Under the pieces are notes generated by a model that was not told where the DNA came from, did not search any database, and was given only the letters and a program-made list of their open reading frames with translations. This document shows, in pieces, positions 26,816 through 36,301 of a DNA stretch of 64,000 bases; within the stretch, counting starts at the first letter, position 1, and each line of letters opens with the position of its first letter. Made by a program: the position numbers and the translations under genes. This DNA comes from VYFG01 sp965213885 (GTDB taxonomy: Bacteria; Pseudomonadota; Gammaproteobacteria; Arenicellales; Poriferihabitantaceae). The stretch spans positions 62,001 through 126,000 of the forward strand of contig OZ243919.1 in the NCBI GenBank assembly GCA_965213885.1, in the 5' to 3' direction.

Positions 26816-27016
26816 ATGTGGGGCGATGGGGATCTTTCCTGCCGGCTCGACATCCACGGAAACCGGTTCCGGGACGGCCCCGGCAGCGCGGATGGCGGGC
26901 ACCTGACCGGGGCGTTCGCGGGCCTGAATCACGAGGGGGTCACCGGGACCCTCGAGCGGAGCGAACTCACGGCCGCCTTTCGCGTCCCCCGGGATTCCAG
27001 GATGATTCCGCATTGA
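26816..27016 (+). pseudogene. C-terminal fragment of a TbpB/Slam-dependent-type surface lipoprotein
   Basis: About 65 codons encode GDGDLSCRLDIHGNRFRDG, then GGHLTGAFAGLNHEGVTGTL and ERSELTAAF. This spacing (a beta-rich barrel end with LTGAFxGxxxExVxGxxE and a final AAFG-like strand) is typical of the C-terminal barrel of transferrin-binding-protein-like lipoproteins. Nothing N-terminal remains; a stop lies just upstream. Assignment is from pattern only and the fragment is not functional. Confidence 0.4.
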
Positions 27017-27093
27017 CGCCCTGACTGCACTCCGGCGGGAGTGAAAGTGAAGGTGTTCGGGGAGTGGTATCATTACAGTGAGAGGAAGTACCC

Positions 27094-28686
27094 ATGACCG
27101 AACCTGAATCAGGCGAGATGAAACGCCGCAAACTCCCCATCGGAATCCAGTCCTTCCGGACCATCCGGGAGAGGGATTTCTACTACGTCGACAAGACCCC
27201 CCTCATCCGGAATCTAGTCGATCAGGGCGACTACTATTTCCTGTCCCGCCCCCGCCGGTTCGGCAAGAGTCTTCTGGTGGACACCCTGCGGTCCCTGTTC
27301 GAGGGCAGCGAGGAACTGTTCCGGGGCCTGGACATTCACGGGCACTGGGACTGGTCGATCAAACACCCGGTGGTGCGGCTCAGCTTCGGCGGGAAATACA
27401 ACGAACCCGGGGAGATTGCCGAGGATGTCCTGAACCAGTTGGCCATCATGGAACGCAATGCGGGACTTTCCCCGGTTACATCAGCTGGAACAGGACCAGG
27501 ACGCCTGCGGAATCTTCTGGATCATCTCCATCATGCCACCGGCCGGCAGGTGGTGGTTCTGGTGGACGAATACGACAAGCCGATCCTGGACGTGCTGGAG
27601 GACCCGGATCTCGCGAAGGCGAACCGGGACTACCTGCGGGGGTTCTACGGGATCATCAAGGACAGCGCCGAGCACGTCCGGTTCGTCCTGGTCACCGGGG
27701 TGAGCATGTTCTCCAAGGTAAGCCTGTTTTCGGGTCTCAACAACCTGAAGGACATCAGTCTGGACCCGAGGTACGCCACGATCTGCGGATACACGGATGC
27801 AGACCTCGACGCGGTCTTCGCCCCGGAGTTGCCGGGGCTGGATCGCTCGGAGATCCGCCGCTGGTACAACGGGTACCACTGGCTGGGAGAGGAGAAAGTC
27901 TATAATCCCTTCGATGTTCTGCTGCTGTTCGATGGTCGGGAATTCCGGCCCTGGTGGTTCGAGACCGGTTCACCAGAATTCCTGTTCCGGGTGTTGATGG
28001 AGAAGGAGGTCAGTCCGATGGAACTGGAGAACCGGATGGCTGATGACCAACTGATCTCGAAGTTCGATGTGGAGGATATCGGAGTGGACGCACTGCTGTT
28101 CCAGACCGGGTATCTGACCATTACAGAAAAGGAATGGGATGGCGCCCAGACTTTCTATACCCTCGACTATCCCAACTTCGAAGTCCGCCAGAGCCTGAAC
28201 CAGGGACTGCTGAGCTATCTGGGCCGGCAGGGGAAGGAGGTATCGGACCGAGGCAAGGAATTCGGCCGCCTGCTGGTGGCCAATGACTTCGATGGATTCG
28301 CGGATCATCTTCGATCATTCTTCGCTGGCATACCGTACCAATGGCACAGCAGCGGCGACCTTGCCCGTTACGAGGCCTGGTATGGTGGCATGCTGTATGC
28401 CTGTTTCCGGACCATTGGTGTTGACCTGCGGGTGGAGGATGTCTCCAGCCATGGCCGTGCGGACATGGTGGTGTTTCATGGAGGTCAGGTGTTCGTGCTG
28501 GAGTTCAAGATGGCGGAGGGCGAAGGGGATGGGGAAGAAGCACTGGGCCGTGCCATGGCCCAGATGCGGGCGCGTGGATATGGGGAGAAGTACCGGAGTC
28601 GCCGTGAGCCGATACACCTGATTGGCCTGGCCTTCGGCGGAGTCGAGCGCAATCTTGTCGGAGTTCGAGCCGAATCGATCGGCTGA
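27094..28686 (+). CDS. AAA-ATPase-like protein with C-terminal PD-(D/E)XK nuclease domain
   Basis: A 530-residue protein of the AAA-ATPase_like (PF09820) plus PDDEXK_9 (PF08011) family, common and often multicopy in bacteria. The N-terminal part has KLPIGIQSFRTIRERDFYYV, the altered Walker A SRPRRFGKSLLVDTL and Walker B VVVLVDEYDKPI. The C-terminal nuclease core reads GRADMVVFHGGQVFVLEFKM, with D and ExK of the PD-(D/E)XK fold. The family is of unknown function, suspected to act on nucleic acids and to be mobile. Downstream it meets an IS4 remnant within a few bases. Confidence 0.88.
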   Translation: MTEPESGEMKRRKLPIGIQSFRTIRERDFYYVDKTPLIRNLVDQGDYYFLSRPRRFGKSLLVDTLRSLFEGSEELFRGLDIHGHWDWSIKHPVVRLSFGGKYNEPGEIAEDVLNQLAIMERNAGLSPVTSAGTGPGRLRNLLDHLHHATGRQVVVLVDEYDKPILDVLEDPDLAKANRDYLRGFYGIIKDSAEHVRFVLVTGVSMFSKVSLFSGLNNLKDISLDPRYATICGYTDADLDAVFAPELPGLDRSEIRRWYNGYHWLGEEKVYNPFDVLLLFDGREFRPWWFETGSPEFLFRVLMEKEVSPMELENRMADDQLISKFDVEDIGVDALLFQTGYLTITEKEWDGAQTFYTLDYPNFEVRQSLNQGLLSYLGRQGKEVSDRGKEFGRLLVANDFDGFADHLRSFFAGIPYQWHSSGDLARYEAWYGGMLYACFRTIGVDLRVEDVSSHGRADMVVFHGGQVFVLEFKMAEGEGDGEEALGRAMAQMRARGYGEKYRSRREPIHLIGLAFGGVERNLVGVRAESIG

Positions 28687-29065
28687 ATGGATTGGGCGCC
28701 GGGACTGGAGGATCCGCGCGGCCGTCGTCCAGGAACTGATCGCCATCACCCGTCCCCTGTACGCCGGGGATTCCATGGGCCAACGTGTTGCGCGAGACTT
28801 TGCCGTGGATGCCCATGTGATAGAGCTTGCGACTGTGAGCGCGCAGAGAGATCTCGATATCGCGCAGGCTGGACCGGTGCGACAACTGCGCGAAGGCTAT
28901 GCAAGGGAACTGGGCTCCAGCAGGGAAATGACTTCGCGTAGCGGTTGCCGCGATCGCGTTGTACGCTATTTGCGAAACAGATGCTGCGAGGCATGGCCCA
29001 TGACCTGGGTGAACTCCAGCTTGCCATCGTACATGATCGACTCCATTGGGAGGAGACTGTCGCCA
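28685..29065. mobile_element. Rearranged IS4-family transposase remnant with parts on opposite strands
   Basis: On the plus strand 28685-28782 encodes RRDWRIRAAVVQELIAITRP followed by LYAGDS, a segment found about 100 residues into IS4-family transposases with a DUF4372 N-terminus. The preceding part of the same protein is on the minus strand at about 29065-28783. It reads YDGKLEFTQVMGHASQHLF, then (after frameshifts) FAQLSHRSSLRDIEISLRAH and LYHMGIHGKVSRNTLAHG. The two pieces meet at 28782/28783. An inversion at that point plus at least two indels explains the arrangement. No later transposase domain remains. Confidence 0.65.
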
Positions 29066-29235
29066 GAATCCACGAAAATTCCCGGCGCTCAGGTCGATGA
29101 CAGTTGGAAACCCTGATTTTCATATTCCAATCAACCTGTTACGGGAATCCCGGTCAACTTTCACCAGTGGGCCGGGTCCCGGAACAGTTCCGGCCTTTCC
29201 GCACACGGCTCTCCAGCGCAGTGTCCTGCGGGCAG

Positions 29236-30216
29236 TTATCTGGCCGGGGCGGCCTCGTGGTCCCGGGCGAGGGCATTGACCAACTCTTCGAAATCCCCCG
29301 GAGGAGGCTGCCGCCAGGACAGGGGCCTGCCGTTTTCCGGGTGCGCCAGGGACAGGGCAGTGGCGTGCAGTGCCTGGCGTCGGAACTCCGCGAGAATGCC
29401 GGAAAGCTCCGGGGTGGCGCCCCCTGGCGGCCTGGGCCTGCCGCCATAGACCGGATCTCCCACCAACGGGTAACCCCACCAGGCCAGATGCACCCGGATC
29501 TGGTGTGTCCGGCCGGTTTCCAGTCGGGCCTCCACCAGGGAGTGCGCGCGGTATTTCTGCATGATCCTGACATGGGTGATTGCGGGTTTTCCCCGGTCCG
29601 ACACCGCCATGCGGCGACGGTCTGCGGGGTGGCGGCCGATGGGCCTGTCCAGTGTCGCACCGGACACGGGTACTCCCGATGCAACCGCGAGGTAATGCCG
29701 GCTGACACTCCGGTCCGTCAGCTGCTTCACCAGGTCCTGCCGTGCGGATTCGGTTTTGGCCACCACCATCAGGCCGGAGGTGTCCTTGTCGAGACGATGG
29801 ACAATGCCCGCGCGAGGCAACAGGCGAAGGTTCCCGTCCAGGGCCAGCAGTCCGTTCAGCAAGGTGCCCTCCGGGTTGCCGGCGCCGGGATGCACCACGA
29901 GGCCGGCGGGCTTGTTGATCACGAACAGGTGACGGTCTTCGTGGATAATGTCCAATCCCATGGGCTCGGCCAGCCACTCGGAAGGCTCCGGGGGCGGGAT
30001 GGAGACCTCCACCGTTCCTGATCCCGACAGTCGTTCACTGGCCTTCAGGGGTCTGCCGCCTGCCAGCACCCGGCCAGCCCGGATCCAGCCCTGGATGGTG
30101 GACCGGGAATATTCCGGCAGCAAGACCGCGAGCGCCCGGTCCGCCCGCATCCCCTCCATGTCGGACGGTATCCGCAGGGAGATTTCGCAGTCCGTGGCCG
30201 GGCTGTTCGTATGCAT
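29236..30216 (-). CDS. rluD: 23S rRNA pseudouridine synthase D
   Basis: A 326-residue enzyme of the RluA family that makes pseudouridines in helix 69 of 23S rRNA. ATG 30216 is chosen because the upstream extension is not conserved. An N-terminal S4 RNA-binding domain (RADRALAVLLPEYSRSTIQG, then GWIRAGRVLAGG) is followed by the catalytic domain with VINKPAGLVVHPG and the catalytic aspartate D143 in GIVHRLDKDTSGLMVVAK. The LETGRTHQIRVHLAWWGYP motif follows. It is divergent from bamD, an arrangement typical of gammaproteobacteria. Confidence 0.95.
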   Translation of the reverse strand: MHTNSPATDCEISLRIPSDMEGMRADRALAVLLPEYSRSTIQGWIRAGRVLAGGRPLKASERLSGSGTVEVSIPPPEPSEWLAEPMGLDIIHEDRHLFVINKPAGLVVHPGAGNPEGTLLNGLLALDGNLRLLPRAGIVHRLDKDTSGLMVVAKTESARQDLVKQLTDRSVSRHYLAVASGVPVSGATLDRPIGRHPADRRRMAVSDRGKPAITHVRIMQKYRAHSLVEARLETGRTHQIRVHLAWWGYPLVGDPVYGGRPRPPGGATPELSGILAEFRRQALHATALSLAHPENGRPLSWRQPPPGDFEELVNALARDHEAAPAR

Positions 30217-30333
30217 GCAACTGGCCGTGTTGTGTGGCAGAATCGACCCCTGAAGAAAGCGGGTTGCGGACCCGGGCGGGTCCTGTGACCGCATTGTACG
30301 ACAGGTGTTCATCCAAGCGCGTCCGGACTCATC

Positions 30334-31203
30334 ATGCCCCTATCGAAAACACTTCTCCTGCTGGTCATTGTAGCGGCCCTGTCGGGGTGCGCGCTGTTCA
30401 AGGAAGAGGAGATCGATGAAAACGCCACGGTGGAGGAACTCTATGCAATGGCCCAGGACAGCATGGACAAGGGCAACTGGGATGTGGCGGTGGAACGCCT
30501 GCAACGGCTGGAGGCCAAGTATCCCTACGGGGTCTACGCCGAACAGGCGCAACTCGACACGATCTATGCGCAGTACCGCCTCGAGGAAGTCGAGCTGGCC
30601 ATTGCCGCGGCCGACCGGTTCATCAAGCTCCACCCCACGCATCCGTCCGTGGATTACGCCTATTATCTCAAGGGTCAGGCCAGTTACGAGGAGGATCGGT
30701 CCACCATCGGAATGCTGATGGGGCGAAACGATCTCAGCGACCGCGACCCCGTCCTGACACTGGATGCCCTTAATGCCTTCAGGGATGTCTATACCCTGTT
30801 CCCGGACAGCAAGTACGCACCCCCGGCCAGGGAACGAGTACGCCACCTCACCAGCACCATGGCAAGGCATGAACTCGCCATTGCCAGGTTCTATCACGCC
30901 AGGGATGCCCATGTGGCCGCGGTCAACCGTGCCAAGACCGTGGTGGAGGAGTATCCGGACACCCCGTCCGTGGAAGAAGCCCTGGGGCTGATGGTGTCGA
31001 GCTATCACATCATGGGACTGCCTGATCTGGCCGATGACTCCAGGCGTGTGCTGGCGCTCAATTTCCCGGACAGCGTCTACCTGACCGAGGATGCGCGGTT
31101 TGCCGGGGGCAGGTACACTGACGGCAGCAAGCGTCGGCAGGAAGGGGACGTGGGATTCTTCTCCAGGGTCCGCAATTTCTTCAAGCGAAAGCCATCCGGC
31201 TGA
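30334..31203 (+). CDS. bamD: Outer membrane assembly lipoprotein BamD
   Basis: A 289-residue outer-membrane lipoprotein of the BAM complex that inserts beta-barrel proteins. The lipoprotein signal peptide ends in the lipobox LSGC, so C19 would be acylated. TPR-like repeats follow: ATVEELYAMAQDSMDKGNW, AVERLQRLEAKYPYGVYAEQ, and VELAIAAADRFIKLHPTHPS. The segment YAYYLKGQASYEEDR is diagnostic. The protein is somewhat longer than E. coli BamD (245 residues), mainly at the C-terminus. It is divergent from rluD. Confidence 0.95.
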   Translation: MPLSKTLLLLVIVAALSGCALFKEEEIDENATVEELYAMAQDSMDKGNWDVAVERLQRLEAKYPYGVYAEQAQLDTIYAQYRLEEVELAIAAADRFIKLHPTHPSVDYAYYLKGQASYEEDRSTIGMLMGRNDLSDRDPVLTLDALNAFRDVYTLFPDSKYAPPARERVRHLTSTMARHELAIARFYHARDAHVAAVNRAKTVVEEYPDTPSVEEALGLMVSSYHIMGLPDLADDSRRVLALNFPDSVYLTEDARFAGGRYTDGSKRRQEGDVGFFSRVRNFFKRKPSG

Positions 31204-31237
31204 GCCCCGATCCGGCAACGAAGCGGACGGGGACCCG

Positions 31238-33391
31238 ATGAGTTCCGACGCGGTGCCGCTGACCGGTTATGCCGACCCCCTTTCCGGCAGGCCCGGAGAG
31301 ACCATCGAATTCAAGGTCAGCAGCCTGGGCGGGCATTCCTGGCAGGCGACCCTGGTGCGGGTGCTCTGTGCGGACCCCAACCCGGCCGGACCGGGGATGG
31401 TCGAGAAAGTCCTGCCGGTGGAACTCGGTGGGCCTTTCCCCGCGAGGGAACAGCCATTCCGGCCGGGTTCCTTCGGTGTAGCTGACGGCATCGGGTTGCC
31501 GGACCGGACCGACATTTTCCGGCTGTCGGCGATCTTCTCGCCCTTTCTTCTCGCGGCACAAAAACGCCAGTCGATCATGGCGCTGGTGGGGCAGGAACCC
31601 TCCATGGCGCCGTTTGTCGCGATGGAAATCGCGGGAGCGGACCGCGTCGTCTTCAGGGCCGGCGGGGAGATTGCCGCGGCGGTGGACCTGCCTTTGCGGC
31701 GGCGGCACTGGTACCGGGTCGAGGCGTGGCTGGATACCGGTACCGGGGAATGCGGCGTGGAGGTTACCGACGTCGAAACGGGGCACGAGGCTGCGGGCCG
31801 GGGCACCTGGCGGGGTTTGGCACCGCCCGCCCGCGTCCGTTGCCTCATTGCCGCGGGGTGGGACCGTGGAGCCGTGCATCATTTCAACGGCAAGATAGAG
31901 GTCCCGGCAATCCGCTCGGATGAGTCCGGGGTGCTGGCAGCATGGGATTTTTCCCGTGAAATCTCATCCACCCGCATCATCGATACCGGGCCAGGCAAGC
32001 ACCACGGCCGGCTGGTCAACCATCCCGCCCGGGCCATGACCGGGTCCTGCTGGGACGGCAGCGAGATGAACTGGCGGCACCGGCCCTCCCACTACGCCGC
32101 CATCCATTTCCACGAGGATGACATCGTGGACTTCGGATGGGAGACTGATTTCAGCTTTACCATTCCGGACGATCTGCCGTCCGGTTTCTATGCCATGCGA
32201 ATCGAAGACGGGGAGCACAGGGACTGGCTGCCGTTCTTCGTCCTGCCGCCTCGGGGCCGTCCGGCCAACCGGCTGTGCGTGCTGGTCTCCACGTTCACCT
32301 ATGCGGTCTATGGCAATCATGCACGGCCGGATTTCACGCGGGAATGGGTGGAACTGGCGGTGCGGAAGGGCGGCTACCCCTGGAACCCTGCGGCATTACC
32401 GCAATACGGCCTGTCGACCTACAACGTACACCGGGATGACAGCGGAATCTGCCACGCAAGCCATCGACGGCCCCTGTTCACCATGCGCCCCGGCTACATC
32501 ACGTTTCCCAACCTGGACTGTTCCGGGCTGCGCCACTACCAGGCAGACACCCATCTGCTGTACTGGCTGGAGCGACAGGAGTTCGGGTTCGATGTCGTCA
32601 CCGACCGGGAACTGCACGAGGAGGGCGTATCCGCGCTGGACGGCTACGCGGCGGTGTGCACCGGAACCCACCCCGAATACCATACGCCGCAATCCCTGGA
32701 TGCCCTTTCGGACTGGCGCCGTCAGGGGGGAAATTTCATCTATCTCGGCGGCAACGGCTTCTACTGGCGGGTGGCACTGCACCCGGAGGACCCGGGCGTG
32801 ATCGAGATACGCCGGGCCGAAGGCGGAATCCGCGCTTGGGCAGCGGAACCCGGCGAATACTATCATGCCTTCGATGGCGGCTACGGCGGGTTATGGCGCC
32901 GCAACCGCCGGCCGCCGCAGCTGCTGGGCGGGGTGGGTTTCTCCGCCCAAGGGACGTTTCTCGGGTCCCGTTACCGTCGCACGTCGCTCTCCCGCGAGGA
33001 TCCGGAGGTGGCGTTCATCTTCGAAGGCATAGAAGACGACGTCCTGGGCGACTTCGGACTGTGTGGTGGCGGGGCGGCGGGATTCGAGCTGGACCGATTC
33101 GACCCGGAGCTGGGTTCGGACCCGAAAATCAGGGTGATCGCCAGTTCCGAAGGCCATGACGACGATTACACCCTGGTTCCGGAGGAGAGACTGACGCATA
33201 TCACCAACTGGCCGGGCGTGCCGGAGCGGGACCTGATCCGGGCGGACATGGTGTATCAGGAACTGGAAAACGGGGGCAGGCTGTTTGCCACGGGCTCCAT
33301 CACCTTTTGCGGCAGCCTGCTGGCGAACGGAGGCGACAACAACATCTCCCGACTCCTGGATAACGTCATCCGGCGTTTTCTAATGGATTAG
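31238..33391 (+). CDS. N,N-dimethylformamidase large-subunit-like protein
   Basis: A 717-residue protein starting at ATG 31238, 35 bases after bamD. It resembles the large subunit of N,N-dimethylformamidase. An N-terminal beta-rich part leads into a LamG-like lectin domain (about 180-290, with RARGxW-like turns and HHFNGKIEVPAI). The C-terminal half has SGFYAMRIEDGEHRDWLPFF, LVSTFTYAVYGNHARPD, YWLERQEFGFDVVTDREL and GNFIYLGGNGFYWRVALHP, all typical of this family. The known enzyme also needs a small subunit and iron; no small subunit is adjacent. Many relatives in marine and sponge-associated bacteria have unknown substrates, so amide hydrolysis is only a guess. Confidence 0.75.
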   Translation: MSSDAVPLTGYADPLSGRPGETIEFKVSSLGGHSWQATLVRVLCADPNPAGPGMVEKVLPVELGGPFPAREQPFRPGSFGVADGIGLPDRTDIFRLSAIFSPFLLAAQKRQSIMALVGQEPSMAPFVAMEIAGADRVVFRAGGEIAAAVDLPLRRRHWYRVEAWLDTGTGECGVEVTDVETGHEAAGRGTWRGLAPPARVRCLIAAGWDRGAVHHFNGKIEVPAIRSDESGVLAAWDFSREISSTRIIDTGPGKHHGRLVNHPARAMTGSCWDGSEMNWRHRPSHYAAIHFHEDDIVDFGWETDFSFTIPDDLPSGFYAMRIEDGEHRDWLPFFVLPPRGRPANRLCVLVSTFTYAVYGNHARPDFTREWVELAVRKGGYPWNPAALPQYGLSTYNVHRDDSGICHASHRRPLFTMRPGYITFPNLDCSGLRHYQADTHLLYWLERQEFGFDVVTDRELHEEGVSALDGYAAVCTGTHPEYHTPQSLDALSDWRRQGGNFIYLGGNGFYWRVALHPEDPGVIEIRRAEGGIRAWAAEPGEYYHAFDGGYGGLWRRNRRPPQLLGGVGFSAQGTFLGSRYRRTSLSREDPEVAFIFEGIEDDVLGDFGLCGGGAAGFELDRFDPELGSDPKIRVIASSEGHDDDYTLVPEERLTHITNWPGVPERDLIRADMVYQELENGGRLFATGSITFCGSLLANGGDNNISRLLDNVIRRFLMD

Positions 33392-33532
33392 CCGAGGTGA
33401 TTACTGTCCGTCCGGTTCCGCGATCAGACCACTCGAAGTCTTCCTTGTGGTCAAGGAGTATCATCTGACCTTGTGCGGCCGAATCGTATCGATAGGCAAT
33501 GCAGGAGTTTACGGTTTCGAGCACAGTGTCGA

Positions 33533-35198
33533 TCAGGGAAAGCCCACTGCGACTCGCGTCGAGTCCAAGATGCAAGTTGGCCGACATGATGTGCTTGAAA
33601 CAGATTGGTCCATTTTCCCGAATACAGCGCTCCATCGTACCGGGCGCGTTCTGCAAGCGAGTGCGGAGCCAATTGTCAGAAATGCCTGTTTGAGCTCGTT
33701 CAGCTGGCTTTTTTCCAGTGAGATCACATTTTTTGCAAGCAGATCAAATGGTTGTCGGTATGCAGCCGTGAGCTGGCCGCCCTTCCAAGTGCAGTTCGAT
33801 AATACAAAATCGAGCAACCGGCGTTTTTCGGCCGGGGACTGCTTGCGGAACAGCGCCCCGGCCTTCTGAGCGAGTTCGAGCAGGCGGATGCCCTCGTCGA
33901 GATAGGTCTGGTTGGCGTCCTGGTGTTCGCTGATCAGCGCCAGGCACTTGCACTGTTCTTCGTGCCACTCTGCCGCCTTACGGTCGAAGAAGTCGGTGGC
34001 GATCCGCCCGTCCAGCTTGTCGACATACATGACGTCGATGCGGTTCTGCAGGCGATCGTACTCGGCCTGAATCCGGCGGATCGCATCCTCGTGGTGCTGC
34101 TTCTCGTCGCCGTGGCTGACACGTAGGGCCTGCGACACCCAGACGAGCACCTCGTCGTCGAAACGCAGGCGGTCGAGCAGTTCGGCGAACCGTTCCTCCA
34201 GGAATTCCTCTCGAGTATAGGGTTCCGGGCATTTCCCCTTGGCGCGGCTGCAGTGGTAATAGACGTAGCGGCTCTTCTTGATCTCCGCCACCATCGAGCA
34301 GCCACAGTGCTCGCAGCGAATCAGGCCGGTGAAGGCGAAATCGCGTTTCGGTTTCTTGTTGCGGTTCACGTAGCGGCCGCTGAGCAGGGCTTGCGCCTTG
34401 TCCCACAGCTCTCGGCTGACGATCGGCTCGTGCGTCCCGTTGTAGCGCTGTCCCTTCCAGTCGAAGTCGCCCATGTAGATCGGGTTGCGCAACATCTTGT
34501 GAACGCTGCTCTGGGGCATCGGGTTGCCGCTGTTGCGAAATGCCAAGCCGTGTTCACGGGCCTTGCGAGCGATGTCCCGGACGGAATATTGCCCCATCAC
34601 ATGCCACTCGAACATTTGCCGAACCACGGACGCCAGCGCCGGGTCCGGTTCGATGGCCTTCTTGCCGTTCTCGCCCAGCACGTTGCGGTAGCCGAACGGC
34701 GCATAGGACGGCCAGATCCCCTGCTCGGCCTTCTCGGTCATCCCCTTGCGGGTCTCTTCCGAGAGGTTGTCGATGTAGTTCTTCGCCATCAGCACCTTGA
34801 TGCCGTGCATGAACTTCTTGGAGGAGCGGGAATCGGCGGAGAGGACCACGTTCTCCTTGGCGAAGTGGATCTCCAGCTCCAGCTCGTCGAGGGTCACCCA
34901 GTCCTTCAGGTTGCGGTACAGGCGGTCGGTCTTCTCGACCAGGATGATGTGGGTCTCGGGATGCCGGCGAAGATAGTCCACCATCTCGCCAAAGCTGGAG
35001 CGGCCGGCCTGCTTGGCAGTCTCCACGTCGACGTACTCCTCGACGACGCGGATACCCTCGGCTAGGGCGTAGTCTCGCAGCAGCTTGAGCTGGGCGGGGA
35101 TTGAGAAGCCTTCCTTCTCCTGTTCTATGGAGGAGACGCGGGCGTAACCACCGCGTGCCGACGCGCTGGCCCAGGTCCTTGATCCAGGATGATTTCAC
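33533..35198 (-). pseudogene. Large serine recombinase, frameshifted near its start
   Basis: The reading frame encodes the recombinase and zinc-ribbon domains of a large serine recombinase: GKKAIEPDPALASVVRQMFE, RNPIYMGDFDWKGQRYNG, and the ribbon LIRCEHCGCSMVAE followed by YYHCSRAKGKC. The N-terminal catalytic part (GYARVSSIEQEKEGFSIPAQ) is encoded in the same frame just upstream of the first GTG start, with the catalytic serine near 35128-35133, but no start codon precedes it there. The only ATG (35198, MKSSWIKDLGQRVGTRW) is one frame off; a one-base loss near 35147 explains this. The last 45 residues look unrelated and probably lie outside the original gene. Confidence 0.75.
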
Positions 35199-35403
35199 GC
35201 TACGGATCGACGCCGTGCGAAGCGGCGCTGCGCAACGCCGTCTCCACGGACAAGGCGCGCCGAGGATGCCGGGTCGCGGTGTGGAACGCGACGTGGCGCG
35301 ACCGGCGGGTGGTTGGGCGGGTGCGGGAACGCGGCGGGACAGGTCGCCAGCGGCGTTTGCGGGAGGTGTCGGGTTGCGGCGGCGGGGCCGGGTGTCTCAG
35401 TGG

Positions 35404-35590
35404 GGGGACAGGATGGCGTCGTAGCACGTGCCCCGGAAACGCGCCGGGTCCACGAACGTCTCCACGAGCTCCAGCGGATGGCCGTGCAGCGCCGCCCAGT
35501 CCTCGCTCAGCCGCCGTACGCTCCGCGACAGCGCCCGCGACGCCAGGTTGGCCACCCCCGACCCCTCCGGCAGCACCAGGAAACGCGTGA
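35404..35590 (-). pseudogene. DUF4338 (DruA-like) fragment
   Basis: The minus strand encodes ITRFLVLPEGSGVANLASRA, then VRRLSEDWAALHGHPLELVE and TFVDPARFRGTCYD. This is the central conserved part of DUF4338 proteins, the family that includes DruA of the Druantia defence system and many transposase-associated proteins. Both ends are missing: a stop precedes it and the frame leaves homology after RGTCYDA. The N-terminally adjoining piece of such a protein occurs at 55.7 kb. Confidence 0.6.
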
Positions 35591-35615
35591 TTTAGCCGAA
35601 GATAATTAGAATAGT

Positions 35616-35652
35616 TTGCATTTGTCAGATATCCTATATATATTATCTGACA
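35616..35652 (+). promoter_or_regulatory. Promoter and operator-like inverted repeat of the abiE operon
   Basis: A -35 TTGCAT (35616-35621) and -10 TATATT (35639-35644) are separated by exactly 17 bases. A perfect 9-bp inverted repeat, tgtcagata (35623-35631) and tatctgaca (35644-35652), covers the spacer and the -10. AbiEi antitoxins are known to repress their own operon by binding inverted repeats, so this is a good candidate autoregulatory site. The predicted transcript begins about 25 bases before the AbiEi start. Confidence 0.72.
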
Positions 35653-35677
35653 GATAGCTAGTTGAAATATGTATTAA

Positions 35678-36301
35678 ATGACTGTTTTATCTTCCAATAT
35701 TATGAAACGCACACGAGGCCATGGTCGTGGTTCTTGGGTTTTCAGTGCAAAAGACTTCCTGGACCTCGGAAATCGGGCAGCTGTGGACCAGTCGTTATCA
35801 CGTCTATACAGGGGTGGGACGCTAAGGCGTGTGGGACGCGGGCTCTATGACTGGCCCCGTATCAGTCCAGTTTTAGGGCGCCCTGCACCGGTAGACCTTG
35901 ATGCCGCCGTTGCAGCAATTGTCCGGAGGGACAACATTCGAGTCATGCCCGACGGCCTCACTGCGGCACATCGGCTCGGACTTACTAATGCAGTGCCCGC
36001 CAAGGCCGTCTACTGGACCGATGGCAGCACCCGCACCATCTCGGTTGGGGACCGCACGATCTACCTCAAGCACGTCAGGCCCGGTTTGATCCGCTGGGCC
36101 CAGCATGCGGCAGCCCCCGTCGTGAGTGCTATGATGTGGCTCGGTCCATCACTGGCTGCAGACAGCAGCATGCTTACCCGGTTAAGTCAGCGCCTGCCAA
36201 GCGCTGTGATACAAGATCTAGCTGATGGACTGTCTACCCTGCCTGCATGGGCAGCACCAATTGTCCACGAGATCACAGCATCCCATCACATCGCTTCATG
36301 A
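35678..36301 (+). CDS. AbiEi-type antitoxin (DUF6088/AbiEi_4 family)
   Basis: A 207-residue winged-helix antitoxin and autorepressor of type IV TA systems. The N-terminal HTH is RGSWVFSAKDFLDLGNRAAV followed by DQSLSRLYRGGTLRRVGRGL. The C-terminal domain has LTAAHRLGLTNAVPAKAVYW and TDGSTRTISVGDRTIYLKHV. ATG 35678 is preferred because the extra residues fit the family N-terminus; ATG 35702 is possible. Its stop overlaps the start of the toxin gene (ATGA at 36298-36301). The gene is intact while its partner toxin is broken, and its base composition is more AT-rich than the flanking chromosome, suggesting transfer. Confidence 0.82.
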   Translation: MTVLSSNIMKRTRGHGRGSWVFSAKDFLDLGNRAAVDQSLSRLYRGGTLRRVGRGLYDWPRISPVLGRPAPVDLDAAVAAIVRRDNIRVMPDGLTAAHRLGLTNAVPAKAVYWTDGSTRTISVGDRTIYLKHVRPGLIRWAQHAAAPVVSAMMWLGPSLAADSSMLTRLSQRLPSAVIQDLADGLSTLPAWAAPIVHEITASHHIAS

